The notes: generated from the letters alone by a model not told the origin. A stretch of 64,000 nt of DNA from Solirubrobacteraceae bacterium (GCA_030447275.1 JAUJPF010000008.1:59448-123447), one strand, 5' to 3'; counted from the first letter of the stretch, positions 17,215 through 28,753 are shown. Numbers and translations: made by a program.

Positions 17215-18122
17215 GTGATCTCGATCGTCATCCCCGTCAAGAACGGCGGGCCCGACCTCCGGCGCTGCCTGGAGGCGATCCGGGCCCAGCGCGTGGACGG
17301 CGAGGTCGAGGTCGTCGTGGTGGACTCCGGCTCGACCGACGGCAGCGACGCGCTCGCCGCGTCGCTCGGGGCGCGCGTCCACCGCGTCGCGCCGGAGGAC
17401 TTCAACCACGGCGCGACGCGCAACCTGGGCGCGTCGCTCGCGCACGGTGACGTGCTCGTGTTCACCTCGCAGGACGCGCACGCCGAGGGAGACGACTTCC
17501 TCGCCCGCCTGACAGAGCCGCTGCGCGACCCCGAGGTCGCCGGCGCGTACGGCCGCCAGGTCGCCCACCACGGCGCCAAGCCGCCGGAGGAGTTCTTCCT
17601 CGACTACCTCTACGGGCCCGAGCCGCGCGTGCAGCGCGCCGCCTCGCCCGCCGAGCTGTCGATGGAGACGACGCTGTTCTCGAACGTGTGCTCCGCGATC
17701 CGGCGCGACGTCTTCGCGCGCTTCCCGTTCGCCGACGACATCATCATGAGCGAGGACCAGGAGTGGTCGCGGCGGGTGCTCCTCGCCGGCCACGCGATCG
17801 TCTACGAGCCGCGCGCGGTGGTCCGCCACTCCCACGACTACACGTTCGCCGAGGCGTTCCGGCGCTTCTTCGACAGCGGGGTCAGCGCCGAGCGCGCGTA
17901 CCTGCCCGACGACCCGGGCGCCCGCCGCACGCTGCGCCGGCGCGCGCTGCGCTACCCGCTCGTCGAGACGTCGTGGCTGTGGGAGAGCGGCCACCGGCGC
18001 TGGATCCCGTACGCGCTCGCCTACCAGGCGATGAAGTTCGCCGGCCTCGCGCTGGGGACGCTCCACGCGCGGCTGCCGCGCTCGTGGAGCCGGCGCCTCT
18101 CGGCGTCGCCGGGGTACTGGGC

Positions 18123-18126
<4 letters not shown>
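17215..18126 (+). CDS. Glycosyltransferase family 2 (rhamnosyltransferase-like)
   Basis: 303 residues beginning at GTG 17215 (ISIVIPVKNGG). Motifs are VVVDSGSTDGSD, FNHGATRNLG, VFTSQDAHA (in the usual DXD position) and IIMSEDQEWSRRVLLAG. The FNHGATRN segment and the SQDA motif are characteristic of rhamnosyltransferase-like family-2 enzymes. First gene of an operon that continues through a second transferase into gmd by start-stop overlaps, so its product may use a deoxysugar made from GDP-mannose. Confidence 0.87.
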
Positions 18127-20029
<1,903 letters not shown>

Positions 20030-20073
20030 CGCGGCCCGCTCCGTCGCGGCGCCGCGCGTGTTCAGAGTCGGCG

Positions 20074-21558
20074 ATGAAGCGCTTCGCCTGTGTCCTCGCC
20101 GTCCTCGGCTGCGCCGCCCTGGCCGCTCCCGCGGGCGCCGCCACGGTTTCCTCCGACGGCGCCGTGGTCACCATCGCCGCGCCGGCGCGCGAGCGCAACG
20201 CGATCACGGTCATCGGGCGCTCCGCCGGCGGCGTGACCGTGCGCGACACGCGCGTCCCGCTGACCGCTGGCCCGGGCTGCACGCAGGTCGCTCCCGACCG
20301 CGCGACGTGCGGGTCGGCCGAGACCGCGGAGCTCGTCGCCGACGCCGGCGCGCTGAGCGACAGCATCTCGATCGGCGACTCGGCCGCCCTGCGCGCGACG
20401 CTGCGCGGCGGAGGCGGCAACGACACGCTGCGCGGCGGGCTGCGCAACGACCTCATCGCCGGCGGCACCGGCCGCGACACGGTCACCTACTCGAATCGCA
20501 CCGCCGACGTCGCCGTGACGCTCGCGGGCGGCGCGGACGACGGCGGCGCCGGCGAGGGCGACGACGTCGTCGAGGTCGAGCGCGCGGTCGGCGGCAACGG
20601 CTTCGACACGCTGGTCGGCACCGAGCGCGGCGACGTGCTCTACGGCGGGCGCGGCGACGACCGCCTCGACGGGCTCGGCGGCGTCGACACGCTGTACGGC
20701 GGGCGCGGCAACGACCTCCTCCAGGGCGGTCTCGGCGACGACGTCTTCGCGGCCGAGAGCGTGCCCGACGGCTCCGACGCGCTCCACGGCGGCGAGGGGA
20801 TCGACCGCGCCGACTACGGGCGCCGCACGCCCGCCGGCAACGTCGTCGTCGACCCCGACGGGTTCGCCGACGACGGCGACCGCCCCGGGCCGACGCTCAC
20901 GTTCACCGGCGCGCTGCCGGCCTTCTTCCTGCTCGCCTCGCCCGAGCGCGACAACGTGCTGCCCGACGTCGAGAGCGTCCGCGGCGGCGCCGGCGCCGAC
21001 GTCATCCGCACGTCGAACGACGGCGGCACCGCCGAGGGCGGGCCGGGCACCGACGTCGTGTTCGGCGGCCCGGGCGCCGACAGCCTGTCCGGCGACGCCG
21101 GCTTCGACCGCATCGTCGCGCGCGACGCGCGCAGCGACGCCGTGCGCTGCGGGACCGAGGTCGACCGCGCGTGGGTCGACGTCGACGAGCCGGTCGACGT
21201 CGACTGCGAGCACCGCTCGACCACGTTGTCGCCGCGGGTCATGCCGCTTTCGCGCACGGTCGGCGGCGGGGACCTGACCGTGGGGATCGAGTGCCCGGCG
21301 CAGGCGTTCAAGAGCTGCCGCGTGACGCTGCGCGCCGAGACCGTGCGGCGCGTCGACGGGAAGCGGCGAGCGCGGCTCGGGCGCGGCTCGTACGCGCTCC
21401 TGCCGGGCGCGTCGGTCGAGGTCACGATCCCGTTCGGTGCGGCGTCGCGCTCGCTGGTGCGGCGGCTCGCGCCGCTGCGCGTGCGCATCGTGATCCGCGG
21501 GCGCGACGCGGCTGGACCGGCACGTTCGTCGGCAACACGACTCGTCCTGCGGGGCTGA
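20074..21558 (+). CDS. Secreted RTX-type calcium-binding repeat protein
   Basis: 494 residues starting with a signal peptide ([22 protein letters not shown]). From about residue 110 to 375 it contains scattered glycine/aspartate nonapeptides such as [31 protein letters not shown] and [10 protein letters not shown]. These bind calcium in parallel beta-rolls. The C-terminal about 100 residues form a separate basic domain. It should be an extracellular or cell-surface structural protein. Its position between gmd and UDP-xylose synthase suggests association with the polysaccharide, but no enzymatic domain is visible. Confidence 0.87.
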   Translation: MKRFACVLAVLGCAALAAPAGAATVSSDGAVVTIAAPARERNAITVIGRSAGGVTVRDTRVPLTAGPGCTQVAPDRATCGSAETAELVADAGALSDSISIGDSAALRATLRGGGGNDTLRGGLRNDLIAGGTGRDTVTYSNRTADVAVTLAGGADDGGAGEGDDVVEVERAVGGNGFDTLVGTERGDVLYGGRGDDRLDGLGGVDTLYGGRGNDLLQGGLGDDVFAAESVPDGSDALHGGEGIDRADYGRRTPAGNVVVDPDGFADDGDRPGPTLTFTGALPAFFLLASPERDNVLPDVESVRGGAGADVIRTSNDGGTAEGGPGTDVVFGGPGADSLSGDAGFDRIVARDARSDAVRCGTEVDRAWVDVDEPVDVDCEHRSTTLSPRVMPLSRTVGGGDLTVGIECPAQAFKSCRVTLRAETVRRVDGKRRARLGRGSYALLPGASVEVTIPFGAASRSLVRRLAPLRVRIVIRGRDAAGPARSSATRLVLRG

Positions 21559-21568
21559 GGCGGAGCGC

Positions 21569-21574
21569 TACCCT
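21569..21574 (+). promoter_or_regulatory. Putative -10 box upstream of the UDP-xylose synthase gene
   Basis: TACCCT is 10 nt before ATG 21585, giving at most a few bases of leader. Confidence 0.4.
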
Positions 21575-21584
21575 CAACCGCCTC

Positions 21585-22528
<944 letters not shown>

Positions 22529-22532
<4 letters not shown>

Positions 22533-22810
22533 AGCAGCGCGACCAGCAGCGCCGCGACGGTGCCGATCAGCGCGGCGATCGTTCCCATCAGCGACGCCAC
22601 GAGCGCCCAGCCGATCTTCCCGACGTGAAGCTGGAAACCGTTGAGGTCGGTCCGCAGCGCGCGGGTGTCGTCCTTGACGTGCCCCAGGTCGGCGCGCATC
22701 GCCGCCATGTCGGCGCGCATCACCGCGAACTCGGCACTCAGCGTCGCGAGCTGAGCCGGCAGCGGGCCCAGCTGCTCGTCCAGCCGGTCGTCGGTCCACC
22801 TCGTCCTCAC
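22529..22810 (-). CDS. Small coiled-coil membrane protein
   Basis: A 93-residue protein starting at GTG 22810. Residues about 10-60 form a heptad-like helix with repeated [13 protein letters not shown] and [13 protein letters not shown]. The last 30 residues are one strongly hydrophobic segment ([22 protein letters not shown]). The layout is that of small tail-anchored coiled-coil proteins of unknown function. It shares its stop tetranucleotide CTAG with the convergent UDP-xylose synthase gene. A CACACT box lies 8 nt upstream of the start. Confidence 0.7.
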
Positions 22811-22990
22811 CGGAGGAAGTGTGCCCGATCGATCGATGAAGATGTGTCACGTAGTGCGACGTCGTTGCGCCGACACTGCTTCCGATGTACGAAGTTCGCG
22901 CTCTTTGCGGAAACGCGACCGTTCTACCGAAGCGCAGTGTGGTGAGACTAGAGAGCGAACGCTGTTCATTCAGGACTCGATCGGAGAGCC
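22811..22990. promoter_or_regulatory. AT-richer divergent intergenic region
   Basis: These 180 bases contain no convincing gene and are visibly less GC-rich than the surroundings. They separate the coiled-coil membrane protein (minus) from the two winged-helix genes (plus). A GATC triple repeat is at about 22824-22836. GACTAGAGAG near 22952 could hold a -10 box (TAGAGA), and GGAGAG just before ATG 22991 could be a ribosome site. Confidence 0.4.
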
Positions 22991-23317
22991 ATGCCGCGCC
23001 ACGCACTCACCCCACGCCACGCGCCCGCCCGGCCGCTCAGCCTCGCCCAGCAGCGGGCGCTGGTGGCGCTGGTGAGGGTGTGCGCGCAGCTGGGCAGCGA
23101 GGCGGACGCGGGGATGGTCGCGCGCGTGAGCGGGCTGCGGCCGAACGTCGTGGTGCTCGCGCTGCACGGCCTCGCGCGGCGGCAGCTCGCGGTGCGTCAC
23201 GAGGGCGGGGAGGAGACGTGGTCGCCGACGCTGTCGGGGCGCGGCATGGCGAAGTACGTCCGCGCCCGCGAGCCGCGGACCGCCCCGGCCGGCGAGTTCC
23301 GGACGTCCGACGGGTGA
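22991..23317 (+). CDS. Small winged-helix-like DNA-binding protein (copy 1)
   Basis: 108 residues. The core LSLAQQRALVALVRVCAQ, then VARVSGLRPNVVVLALHGLARRQLAVR and WSPTLSGRGMAKYV, reads as helix-turn-helix followed by a beta-wing, as in MarR-like regulators. It aligns with the next protein over its whole core (GL+PN recognition region, L-LAR/L-ER, T-SGRG/T-FLGHG), so the two are tandem paralogues. No ligand domain is visible, so it may bind DNA as a dimer or with its partner. Confidence 0.6.
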   Translation: MPRHALTPRHAPARPLSLAQQRALVALVRVCAQLGSEADAGMVARVSGLRPNVVVLALHGLARRQLAVRHEGGEETWSPTLSGRGMAKYVRAREPRTAPAGEFRTSDG

Positions 23318-23363
23318 CTCGCGTTCATCCCGGGGCGCGGGCGGGGAACCCCCTCCTGCGGCC

Positions 23364-23663
23364 ATGGAGTCCATCTCCGTCCCCACCCCCCGGCCGGACC
23401 GCGGCTTGACGGCGACCCAGCGCCGCGCGCTGCTCGCGATGGCGCAAGGCCGCGAGGTGGACACGGCCGCGAAGGCGCCCGGCGCCGAGATGGACACCGC
23501 CGCGATCGCCGAAGCGGCCGGGCTCAAGCCCAACGGCGCCGCGCTCGCGCTCCGCGGCCTCGAGCGGCGCGGGCTGGTGCGCCGCGACGCCGCCGACCCC
23601 GCCTTCTGGACCGTGACCTTCCTCGGCCACGGGCTCGTCAAGCGGCTGACCCCCGAGCCCTAG
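23364..23663 (+). CDS. Small winged-helix-like DNA-binding protein (copy 2)
   Basis: 99 residues. LTATQRRALLAMAQG is followed by IAEAAGLKPNGAALALRGLERRGLVRR (helix-turn-helix) and FWTVTFLGHGLVKRL (wing). It is a paralogue of the protein encoded 46 bp upstream. Its TAG shares the CTAG tetranucleotide with the stop of the convergent CDP-glucose dehydratase gene. Regulation of the flanking nucleotide-sugar genes is possible but not shown. Confidence 0.6.
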   Translation: MESISVPTPRPDRGLTATQRRALLAMAQGREVDTAAKAPGAEMDTAAIAEAAGLKPNGAALALRGLERRGLVRRDAADPAFWTVTFLGHGLVKRLTPEP

Positions 23664-24736
23664 CCCGCGAGCTCGGCCCGCCGCCGCGCCGCCGCCTGGT
23701 ACGCGGCGATCTGGGCGAGCGTGGTCTCGCGCAGGTCGGCCCCCCGCTCGTGGGCGCGGTACCAGTCGACGATCGCGCGCAGCCCCTCGCCGAGCTCCCA
23801 CTCCGGCCGCCACCCGAGCTTCACCCGAGCGCGGGTCGAGTCGAGGCGCAGCGTCGCCGTCTCGCGCGGATGCTCGCCCGGCTGCGCGGCGACCGCGAGC
23901 TCGCCGCCCCACAGGACGCTCAGCCGCTCGATCAGCGCCCGCACCGGCACCGCGTCGTCGACCGGCGGCCCGAAGTTCCACGCCCCGCAAGCGTCGCCGT
24001 CGCCGGAGGCCAGCCGCTCGGCCAGCAGCAGGTACCCCGCGAGCGGGTTGAGCACGTGCTGCCACGGCCGGACCGCGTCGGGCGCCCGCAGCGCGACCGG
24101 CGTCCCGCCGAGCGCCGCCGCCATCACGTCGGGCAGCAGCCGGTCGGCGCCCCAGTCGCCGCCGCCGATCACGTTCCCCGCCCGCGCGGTCGCGAGCGGC
24201 AGCCCGTACGACGTCCGGTACGCCGCGCTCACCAGCTCCGCCGCCGCCTTCGAGGCCGAGTACGGGTCGTGCCCGCCGAGCGGGTCCGTCTCGCGGTGCC
24301 CCCAGCCGGAGTCGAGCGGCGCGTAGCACTTGTCCGACGTGACGACGACGAGCGCCTCGACGCCGCCGGCCTCGCGCGCCGCGTCGAGCACGTGCGCCGT
24401 CCCCTGCACGTTGACCGCGAACGTCTCCGCCGGCGCCGCGTACGAGCGCCGGACGAGCGGCTGCGCGGCGAGGTGGAAGACGACGGACGGCGCCACCCCG
24501 ACCACCGCCTCCCGGACCGCTGCGGCGTCGCGGACGTCGGCGCGCACCTCGCTCACCCCGGAGGCGACCCGCGCCAGCGCATGCAGCGAGGGCTCGGTCG
24601 GGACGCCGTCGGCCAACCCGGTCACCGACGCCCCCAGCGACTCGAGCCACAGCGCCAGCCATGCGCCCTTGAACCCCGTGTGCCCGGTCACGAGCACCCG
24701 GCGTCCCGCCCAGAACCGCTCGTCGACGACCGCCAT
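23660..24736 (-). CDS. rfbG: CDP-glucose 4,6-dehydratase
   Basis: 358 residues from ATG 24736. GHTGFKGAWLALWL is the diagnostic N-terminus of this SDR subfamily. It is followed by HLAAQPLVRRSYA, VVTSDKCY (catalytic Thr/Ser and Asp-Lys) and YSASKAAAE (YxxxK), with GNVIGGGDW and RPWQHVL. It converts CDP-glucose to CDP-4-keto-6-deoxyglucose, a precursor of 3,6-dideoxyhexoses. The partner cytidylyltransferase is not in the window. A TAGGAT box 8 nt upstream supports the start. Confidence 0.92.
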   Translation of the reverse strand: MAVVDERFWAGRRVLVTGHTGFKGAWLALWLESLGASVTGLADGVPTEPSLHALARVASGVSEVRADVRDAAAVREAVVGVAPSVVFHLAAQPLVRRSYAAPAETFAVNVQGTAHVLDAAREAGGVEALVVVTSDKCYAPLDSGWGHRETDPLGGHDPYSASKAAAELVSAAYRTSYGLPLATARAGNVIGGGDWGADRLLPDVMAAALGGTPVALRAPDAVRPWQHVLNPLAGYLLLAERLASGDGDACGAWNFGPPVDDAVPVRALIERLSVLWGGELAVAAQPGEHPRETATLRLDSTRARVKLGWRPEWELGEGLRAIVDWYRAHERGADLRETTLAQIAAYQAAARRRAELAG

Positions 24737-24744
24737 CGCGCCGG

Positions 24745-24750
24745 ATCCTA
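24745..24750 (-). promoter_or_regulatory. Putative -10 box of a leaderless promoter (rfbG)
   Basis: TAGGAT on the minus strand is 8 nt from ATG 24736. Confidence 0.5.
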
Positions 24751-24811
24751 CGCAGCGCGCCGCCCCGCCCCGGCGCAGGATCGGCGCGGTTCGCGGGGAA
24801 CTTTGTGCGGC

Positions 24812-24817
24812 TATGCT
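24812..24817 (+). promoter_or_regulatory. Putative -10 box upstream of the WecG/TagA gene
   Basis: TATGCT lies 11 nt before GTG 24829, the start of a 33-codon upstream frame, and about 110 nt before the glycosyltransferase start. Confidence 0.45.
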
Positions 24818-24828
24818 ACGAGGCGAGC

Positions 24829-24930
24829 GTGACCCCGGAGCTGTCCCGCGCGCTCGCCCGGACGTCGCATCACGGCAAGAACGCGACTTTTCCGACGCCC
24901 GCCCGTTGGAATCGGCGGTCCCCCCCATGA
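24829..24930 (+). CDS. Candidate 33-residue leader peptide (uORF)
   Basis: A frame from GTG 24829 runs for 33 codons and ends in CCATGA, so its TGA overlaps ATG 24927 of the following gene. The peptide (VTPELSRALARTSHHG at its start) has no hydrophobic part. A -10-like box 11 nt upstream and the exact ATGA junction suggest that it is translated and couples or regulates the downstream gene. It could also be chance. Confidence 0.35.
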   Translation: MTPELSRALARTSHHGKNATFPTPARWNRRSPP

Positions 24931-25757
24931 ACCAGCCGCTCATCGATCCGACGCGCGCCGATCCGGCCGCCCCCCAGCCCGCTTCCGCCCCTGCCGCGAA
25001 GCCCGACACCGCCGAGGTCCTCGGCGTCCCCCTCGCCCTCTCGGACTACGAGCGGACGATGGACTGGATCGACGCGACGATCGCCGCCGGGCGCCGCGCC
25101 ACGCTCAGCGCCGCCGCGGTGCACCTCGTCATGGTCGCCCAGGAGGACGAGGCCACCCGCAGGGCCGTCGCGGAGACGAGCCTCGTCGTCCCCGACGGCC
25201 AGCCGCTCGTCTGGGCGCTGAAGGCGCTCGGCCATTCGGAGGCCACGCGCGTCTACGGGCCCGACCTGATGGCGAAGTACTGCGAGCGCAGCGCCGAGAC
25301 CGGCACGAGGATGTACCTCTACGGCGGGCGCAACCAGGGCGCGCTCGTCGAGCTCGCGCTCGGGCTGCGGCGCCGCTACCCCGGCCTGAAGATCGTCGGC
25401 GGCTACTCCCCGCCCTTCCGCCCCCTCACCGACGAGGAGCGCGACTGGGTGATCGAGGACGTCAACCGCTCGAAGGCGGACGTCGTGTGGGTCGGCACCG
25501 GCCAGCCCAAGCAGGAGATCTGGATGCGCGACATGCGCCCGGTCCTCGAGGCGCCGATGCTCATCGGCGTCGGCGCCGCGTTCGACTTCCACGCCGGTCT
25601 CGTCCCGCAGGCGCCCGCCTGGATGCAGGACGTCGGGCTCGAGTGGGTCTTCCGGCTCGCCAAGGAGCCGCGGCGGCTGTGGCGGCGCTACGCGCGGTAC
25701 AACCCGCGCTTCGTCGCCGGGTTCGCCCGGCAGTACTCGCACACGCGCCGCCGCTAG
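24927..25757 (+). CDS. WecG/TagA/CpsF-family glycosyltransferase (GT26)
   Basis: 276 residues. ATG 24927 is preferred because the alternative upstream codons lie in the leader. The conserved core has LSAAAVHLVMVAQED, VPDGQPLVWAL, RVYGPDLM, MYLYGGRNQG, and the signature WVGTGQPKQEIW near residue 190, with ALIGVGAAFDFHAG-type residues after it. The family transfers N-acetylmannosaminuronic acid or N-acetylmannosamine onto lipid-linked GlcNAc at an early step of glycan assembly. The following dehydrogenase of UDP-ManNAc type fits this. The C-terminal YARYNPRFV probably contacts the membrane. Confidence 0.88.
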   Translation: MNQPLIDPTRADPAAPQPASAPAAKPDTAEVLGVPLALSDYERTMDWIDATIAAGRRATLSAAAVHLVMVAQEDEATRRAVAETSLVVPDGQPLVWALKALGHSEATRVYGPDLMAKYCERSAETGTRMYLYGGRNQGALVELALGLRRRYPGLKIVGGYSPPFRPLTDEERDWVIEDVNRSKADVVWVGTGQPKQEIWMRDMRPVLEAPMLIGVGAAFDFHAGLVPQAPAWMQDVGLEWVFRLAKEPRRLWRRYARYNPRFVAGFARQYSHTRRR

Positions 25758-25760
25758 CCT
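25755..25760 (+). promoter_or_regulatory. Putative -10 box of a leaderless promoter
   Basis: TAGCCT, which includes the upstream stop codon, is 8 nt before GTG 25769. Confidence 0.35.
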
Positions 25761-25768
25761 GACCGGGC

Positions 25769-27046
25769 GTGGATCGCGACGTCTCCGTCATCGGGCTGGG
25801 CCGTGTCGGCCTGCCGCTCGCGCTCTCGCTCGCCGACCGCGGCCTGACCGTCGTCGGCGTCGACCGCGACGCCGACCGGCTCGCGGCGGTGCGCGACGGC
25901 CGCATGCCGTTCCAGGAGACCGGCGGCGACGAGGTCATGCAGCGCGTCCACGCCTCGGGCGGGCTCGAGGTCTCAGACCGCGTCGCCGACGCCGCCCGCG
26001 CGCGCCACATCATCGTCACGATCGGGACCCCGTCGTTCTCGCACATCGAGATCGACATGCGCGACATCCGCTCGGCGCTGGACGACCTGCTCCCCGTGCT
26101 CGCGCACGGCCACAGCGTCGTCCTGCGCTCGACGATCGCGCCGGGCACCACCGAGTTCGTCGCCGGCTACCTCGAGAGCAAGCTCGGCTTCACCGTCGGC
26201 GAGGACCTCTTCGTCAGCCACGCGCCCGAGCGCATCGCCGCCGGCAAGTTCTTCGAGGAGATCGACTCGCTGCCGCAGATCGTCGGCGGCGTCGGCGAGC
26301 GCTCCACCGCCGTCTGCCGCGAGCTGTTCGAGGTCTACCGCTCGGACGTCATCGAGACGACGCCGGTGCAGGCCGAGCTGGCGAAGATCTGGACGAACAT
26401 CCTGCGCTACGCGACGTTCTCGCTGCCCAACCTCCTGATGATGGACTGCGAGCAGTACGACGCGAACGTGTTCGAGGTGATCGACCTGATCAACCGCGAC
26501 TACCCCCGCGGGGGGATCAAGATGCCGGGCTTCACCGCCGGCACGTGCCTGCGCAAGGACTTCACGTTCAGCGAGGAGCGCTCGCACGCGCCGGGGATGC
26601 TGCTCGCCGTCTCGCGCGTCAACGAGAGCGTCCCGCTGTTCCTCGTCGAGGGGATGAAGCGCCGGCTCGGCTCGCTGCGCGGCAAGAAGGTCGCCGTGCT
26701 CGGCCTGGCGTTCAAGGCCGGCACCGACGACGAGCGCGACTCGCTGGCCCACAAGCTCGTGCGCCTGCTCGAGCGCGAGCTGGTCGAGGTCGCCGTGCAC
26801 GACCCGCACGTCCCGACGCCGACGCAGCCGTTCGAGGACGCGCTGCGCGACGCCGAGGCCGTCGTCGTGGCGACGAACCACAGAGAGTTCTGTGGGGCAG
26901 GGCCATTGCAGGAGATCGTCCGGCTCGCCGCGCCCGACGCGCTCGTCGTGGACCCGTGGAACTGCTTCGGCGCCGCGCAGGTCTTCGCCTACGCGGCGGA
27001 GGTCGCGGCGATGGCGCCAACCGAGCAGCCCGCCGAGTCGGCGTGA
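25769..27046 (+). CDS. Nucleotide-sugar dehydrogenase (UDP-glucose/UDP-ManNAc family)
   Basis: 425 residues. Rossmann start VSVIGLGRVGLPLALSLA, VLRSTIAPGTTE, HAPERIAAGKFFEE, the central domain AELAKIWTN, the catalytic cysteine loop FTAGTCLRKDF, and the C-terminal domain VLGLAFKAGTDDERDS. Two NAD-dependent oxidations convert the C6 alcohol to a carboxylate. Sequence pattern and neighbouring WecG-like gene suggest UDP-N-acetylmannosamine as substrate, but UDP-glucose is possible and would supply the UDP-xylose synthase. The last 4 bp overlap the next gene. Confidence 0.9.
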   Translation: MDRDVSVIGLGRVGLPLALSLADRGLTVVGVDRDADRLAAVRDGRMPFQETGGDEVMQRVHASGGLEVSDRVADAARARHIIVTIGTPSFSHIEIDMRDIRSALDDLLPVLAHGHSVVLRSTIAPGTTEFVAGYLESKLGFTVGEDLFVSHAPERIAAGKFFEEIDSLPQIVGGVGERSTAVCRELFEVYRSDVIETTPVQAELAKIWTNILRYATFSLPNLLMMDCEQYDANVFEVIDLINRDYPRGGIKMPGFTAGTCLRKDFTFSEERSHAPGMLLAVSRVNESVPLFLVEGMKRRLGSLRGKKVAVLGLAFKAGTDDERDSLAHKLVRLLERELVEVAVHDPHVPTPTQPFEDALRDAEAVVVATNHREFCGAGPLQEIVRLAAPDALVVDPWNCFGAAQVFAYAAEVAAMAPTEQPAESA

Positions 27047-28008
27047 GCCGCGTCCTCGTGACGGGCGGCGCCGGCACGATCGGCGCCGCGGTCGTGCGCC
27101 GGCTGCTGCGCGACCCGGCGTTCGACGTGCGCGTCTCCGACCAGCGCGAGGCGCCGCAGTGGATCCGCGAGGGCTGCGAGGTGCACCGCGGCGACCTGCG
27201 CGAGCTTGCCGAGGCCCGGACCGCGGTGCAGGGCTGCACGCACGTCATCCACCTCGCGGCGATCGTCGGCGGCATCGCCAACTTCCACAAGCTGCCCCAC
27301 ACGCTGACCGAGGTCAACAACGCGCTCTACAACGCGGTCGTCCACGCGGCGCTCGACCACGACGTCGAGCGGTTCACCTACGTGTCGTCCTCGATGGTCT
27401 TCGAGCGCGCCACCGAGTACCCGACGACCGAGGCGCACATCGCCGACACGCCGATCCCGCAGTCGGCCTACGGGTTCAGCAAGCTCACCGGCGAGGTCTA
27501 CTGCCGCGCCGCGCACGACGAGCACGGCCTGCCGTACACGATCTGCCGCCCGTTCAACGCGTACGGCCCGGGCGAGCTGCCCGACCCCGAGCCCGGGATC
27601 GCGCACATGGTCCCCGACGTCATCAGGAAGGTGCTCGGCGGCCAGCGGCCGCTCCAGCTCTTCGGCAGCGGCGAGCAGACGCGCACGCTGACCCACGTCG
27701 ACGACATCGCGGACGGCATCGTCGTCGCCACCGGGTCGCCCGCCGGGCTGAACGAGGACTTCAACATCAGCGCCTCCCGCGAGATGACCGTGCTCGACAT
27801 CGCGAAGGTCATCTGGGAGCAGTGCGGCGAGGACCCCGACGCGTTCGAGGTGGAGCACCTGCCGACGTTCGAGGTCGACGTCGTGCGGCGGTGGCCGTCG
27901 GTCGAGAAGGCCCGCGAGCTGCTCGGCTGGGAGGCGCAGATCCCGCTCGAGACGGGCATCGCGCAGACCGTGGAATGGCTGCGCTCACAGCCCGCCGCGG
28001 TCGCCTAG
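27043..28008 (+). CDS. NAD-dependent epimerase/dehydratase (extended SDR)
   Basis: 321 residues; GTG 27043 overlaps the previous TGA. VLVTGGAGTIGAAVV binds NAD, and VSSSMVFE with YGFSKLTGE (YxxxK) form the active site. The segment HLAAIVGGIANFHKLP resembles GDP-mannose 3,5-epimerase or GDP-fucose-synthase-like enzymes. It should modify a nucleotide sugar from the neighbouring pathway. The exact reaction is not recognisable. Confidence 0.82.
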   Translation: MSRVLVTGGAGTIGAAVVRRLLRDPAFDVRVSDQREAPQWIREGCEVHRGDLRELAEARTAVQGCTHVIHLAAIVGGIANFHKLPHTLTEVNNALYNAVVHAALDHDVERFTYVSSSMVFERATEYPTTEAHIADTPIPQSAYGFSKLTGEVYCRAAHDEHGLPYTICRPFNAYGPGELPDPEPGIAHMVPDVIRKVLGGQRPLQLFGSGEQTRTLTHVDDIADGIVVATGSPAGLNEDFNISASREMTVLDIAKVIWEQCGEDPDAFEVEHLPTFEVDVVRRWPSVEKARELLGWEAQIPLETGIAQTVEWLRSQPAAVA

Positions 28009-28022
28009 AACAACAGATGTTT

Positions 28023-28103
28023 GACGCCTGAGGGCGTCCGGGGAATAGCTCCGCAGAGAGACACTGACGCAGGGGGAAGCAAGCGTCGGCCGGTGCCCCT
28101 CTC
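28023..28103 (+). promoter_or_regulatory. Intergenic region with nested hairpins
   Basis: The 115-bp gap before the protease gene contains a perfect hairpin (GACGCC 28023-28028 with GGCGTC 28033-28038), possibly a terminator for the epimerase. A nested structure follows: GAGAG 28056-28060 pairs with CTCTC 28099-28103, enclosing GACGC 28066-28070 with GCGTC 28083-28087 and a purine-rich loop of 12 nt. I could not match it to a known riboswitch class. Confidence 0.3.
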
Positions 28104-28123
28104 ACTCGAATCACCCCGCCCTG

Positions 28124-28738
28124 ATGATGCTTCGTGCTGCACGGATGCGCGCGCTGGTCGCTGCGCTCTTCACCGCCCTGATGCTGGTGCCGGTCGCCTC
28201 TGCGTCCGCCGCCACGCCGGCGGAGCGCTTCCCCGCGGACGGCGCCGACATGGCCCGGGCGATGCAGATCGCCGCCGACTTCTGGAAGACGCAGCCGTGC
28301 GGCGGTCAGGTCGCGCTGCGGTGGACGCGCCTCGAGGCCGGCACCCGCGCCGAGGCCGCCTGGCGGAACTTCGACAGCGCCTGGGACAACCCGAGCGGCA
28401 ACTTCGACTGCAACATCGCCTTCAGCACCGCGATGCCGTTCGAGTGGCCGGACCTCTGCACCACGGTCGTCCACGAGGTCGGGCACCTGCTCGGCCACCA
28501 GCACGCCGATCGCGACGAGCACGCGGTGATGGCGGAGCACGCGATCGAGCCGCTGCGGGTGTGCGGCGGCACGACGCCGGCGGCGACCGGCGCGAGCGTG
28601 CGGACGGGGAGCGTCGCGCGCGCCCGGCGCGCCGCGATCCGCCGCTGCGCGCGCCGCATGACGCGCCGTGGTGTCCGCGCCTACGCCGCGCGGCGCACCT
28701 GCGCCCGGCGCGTGGCCGCGCGCACGCGGCTGCGCTAG
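28124..28738 (+). CDS. Small secreted metzincin-like metalloprotease (copy 1)
   Basis: 204 residues. A signal peptide (cleavage near ASAA, residue 30) is followed by a domain of only about 120 residues. It contains HEVGHLLGHQH at residues 117-127, an exact HExxHxxGxxH zinc motif, and a possible Met-turn methionine at 136. Four cysteines (QPCGG, NFDCN, DLCTT, RVCGG) are shared with the paralogue at 30804. The last about 50 residues are very rich in arginine and alanine. Zinc peptidase activity outside the cell is likely. Its place among polysaccharide genes suggests processing of surface proteins. Much shorter than usual matrixin domains. Confidence 0.75.
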   Translation: MMLRAARMRALVAALFTALMLVPVASASAATPAERFPADGADMARAMQIAADFWKTQPCGGQVALRWTRLEAGTRAEAAWRNFDSAWDNPSGNFDCNIAFSTAMPFEWPDLCTTVVHEVGHLLGHQHADRDEHAVMAEHAIEPLRVCGGTTPAATGASVRTGSVARARRAAIRRCARRMTRRGVRAYAARRTCARRVAARTRLR

Positions 28739-28753
28739 CTGCCGCCCCGCCGC

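Noticed and set aside
22824..22836. GATC repeat as a replication or methylation element
   Set aside because: Only three units and no other origin features such as DnaA boxes or dnaA/dnaN genes.
28009..28123. c-di-AMP or c-di-GMP riboswitch
   Set aside because: Hairpins are present but the conserved core sequences of these classes could not be found.
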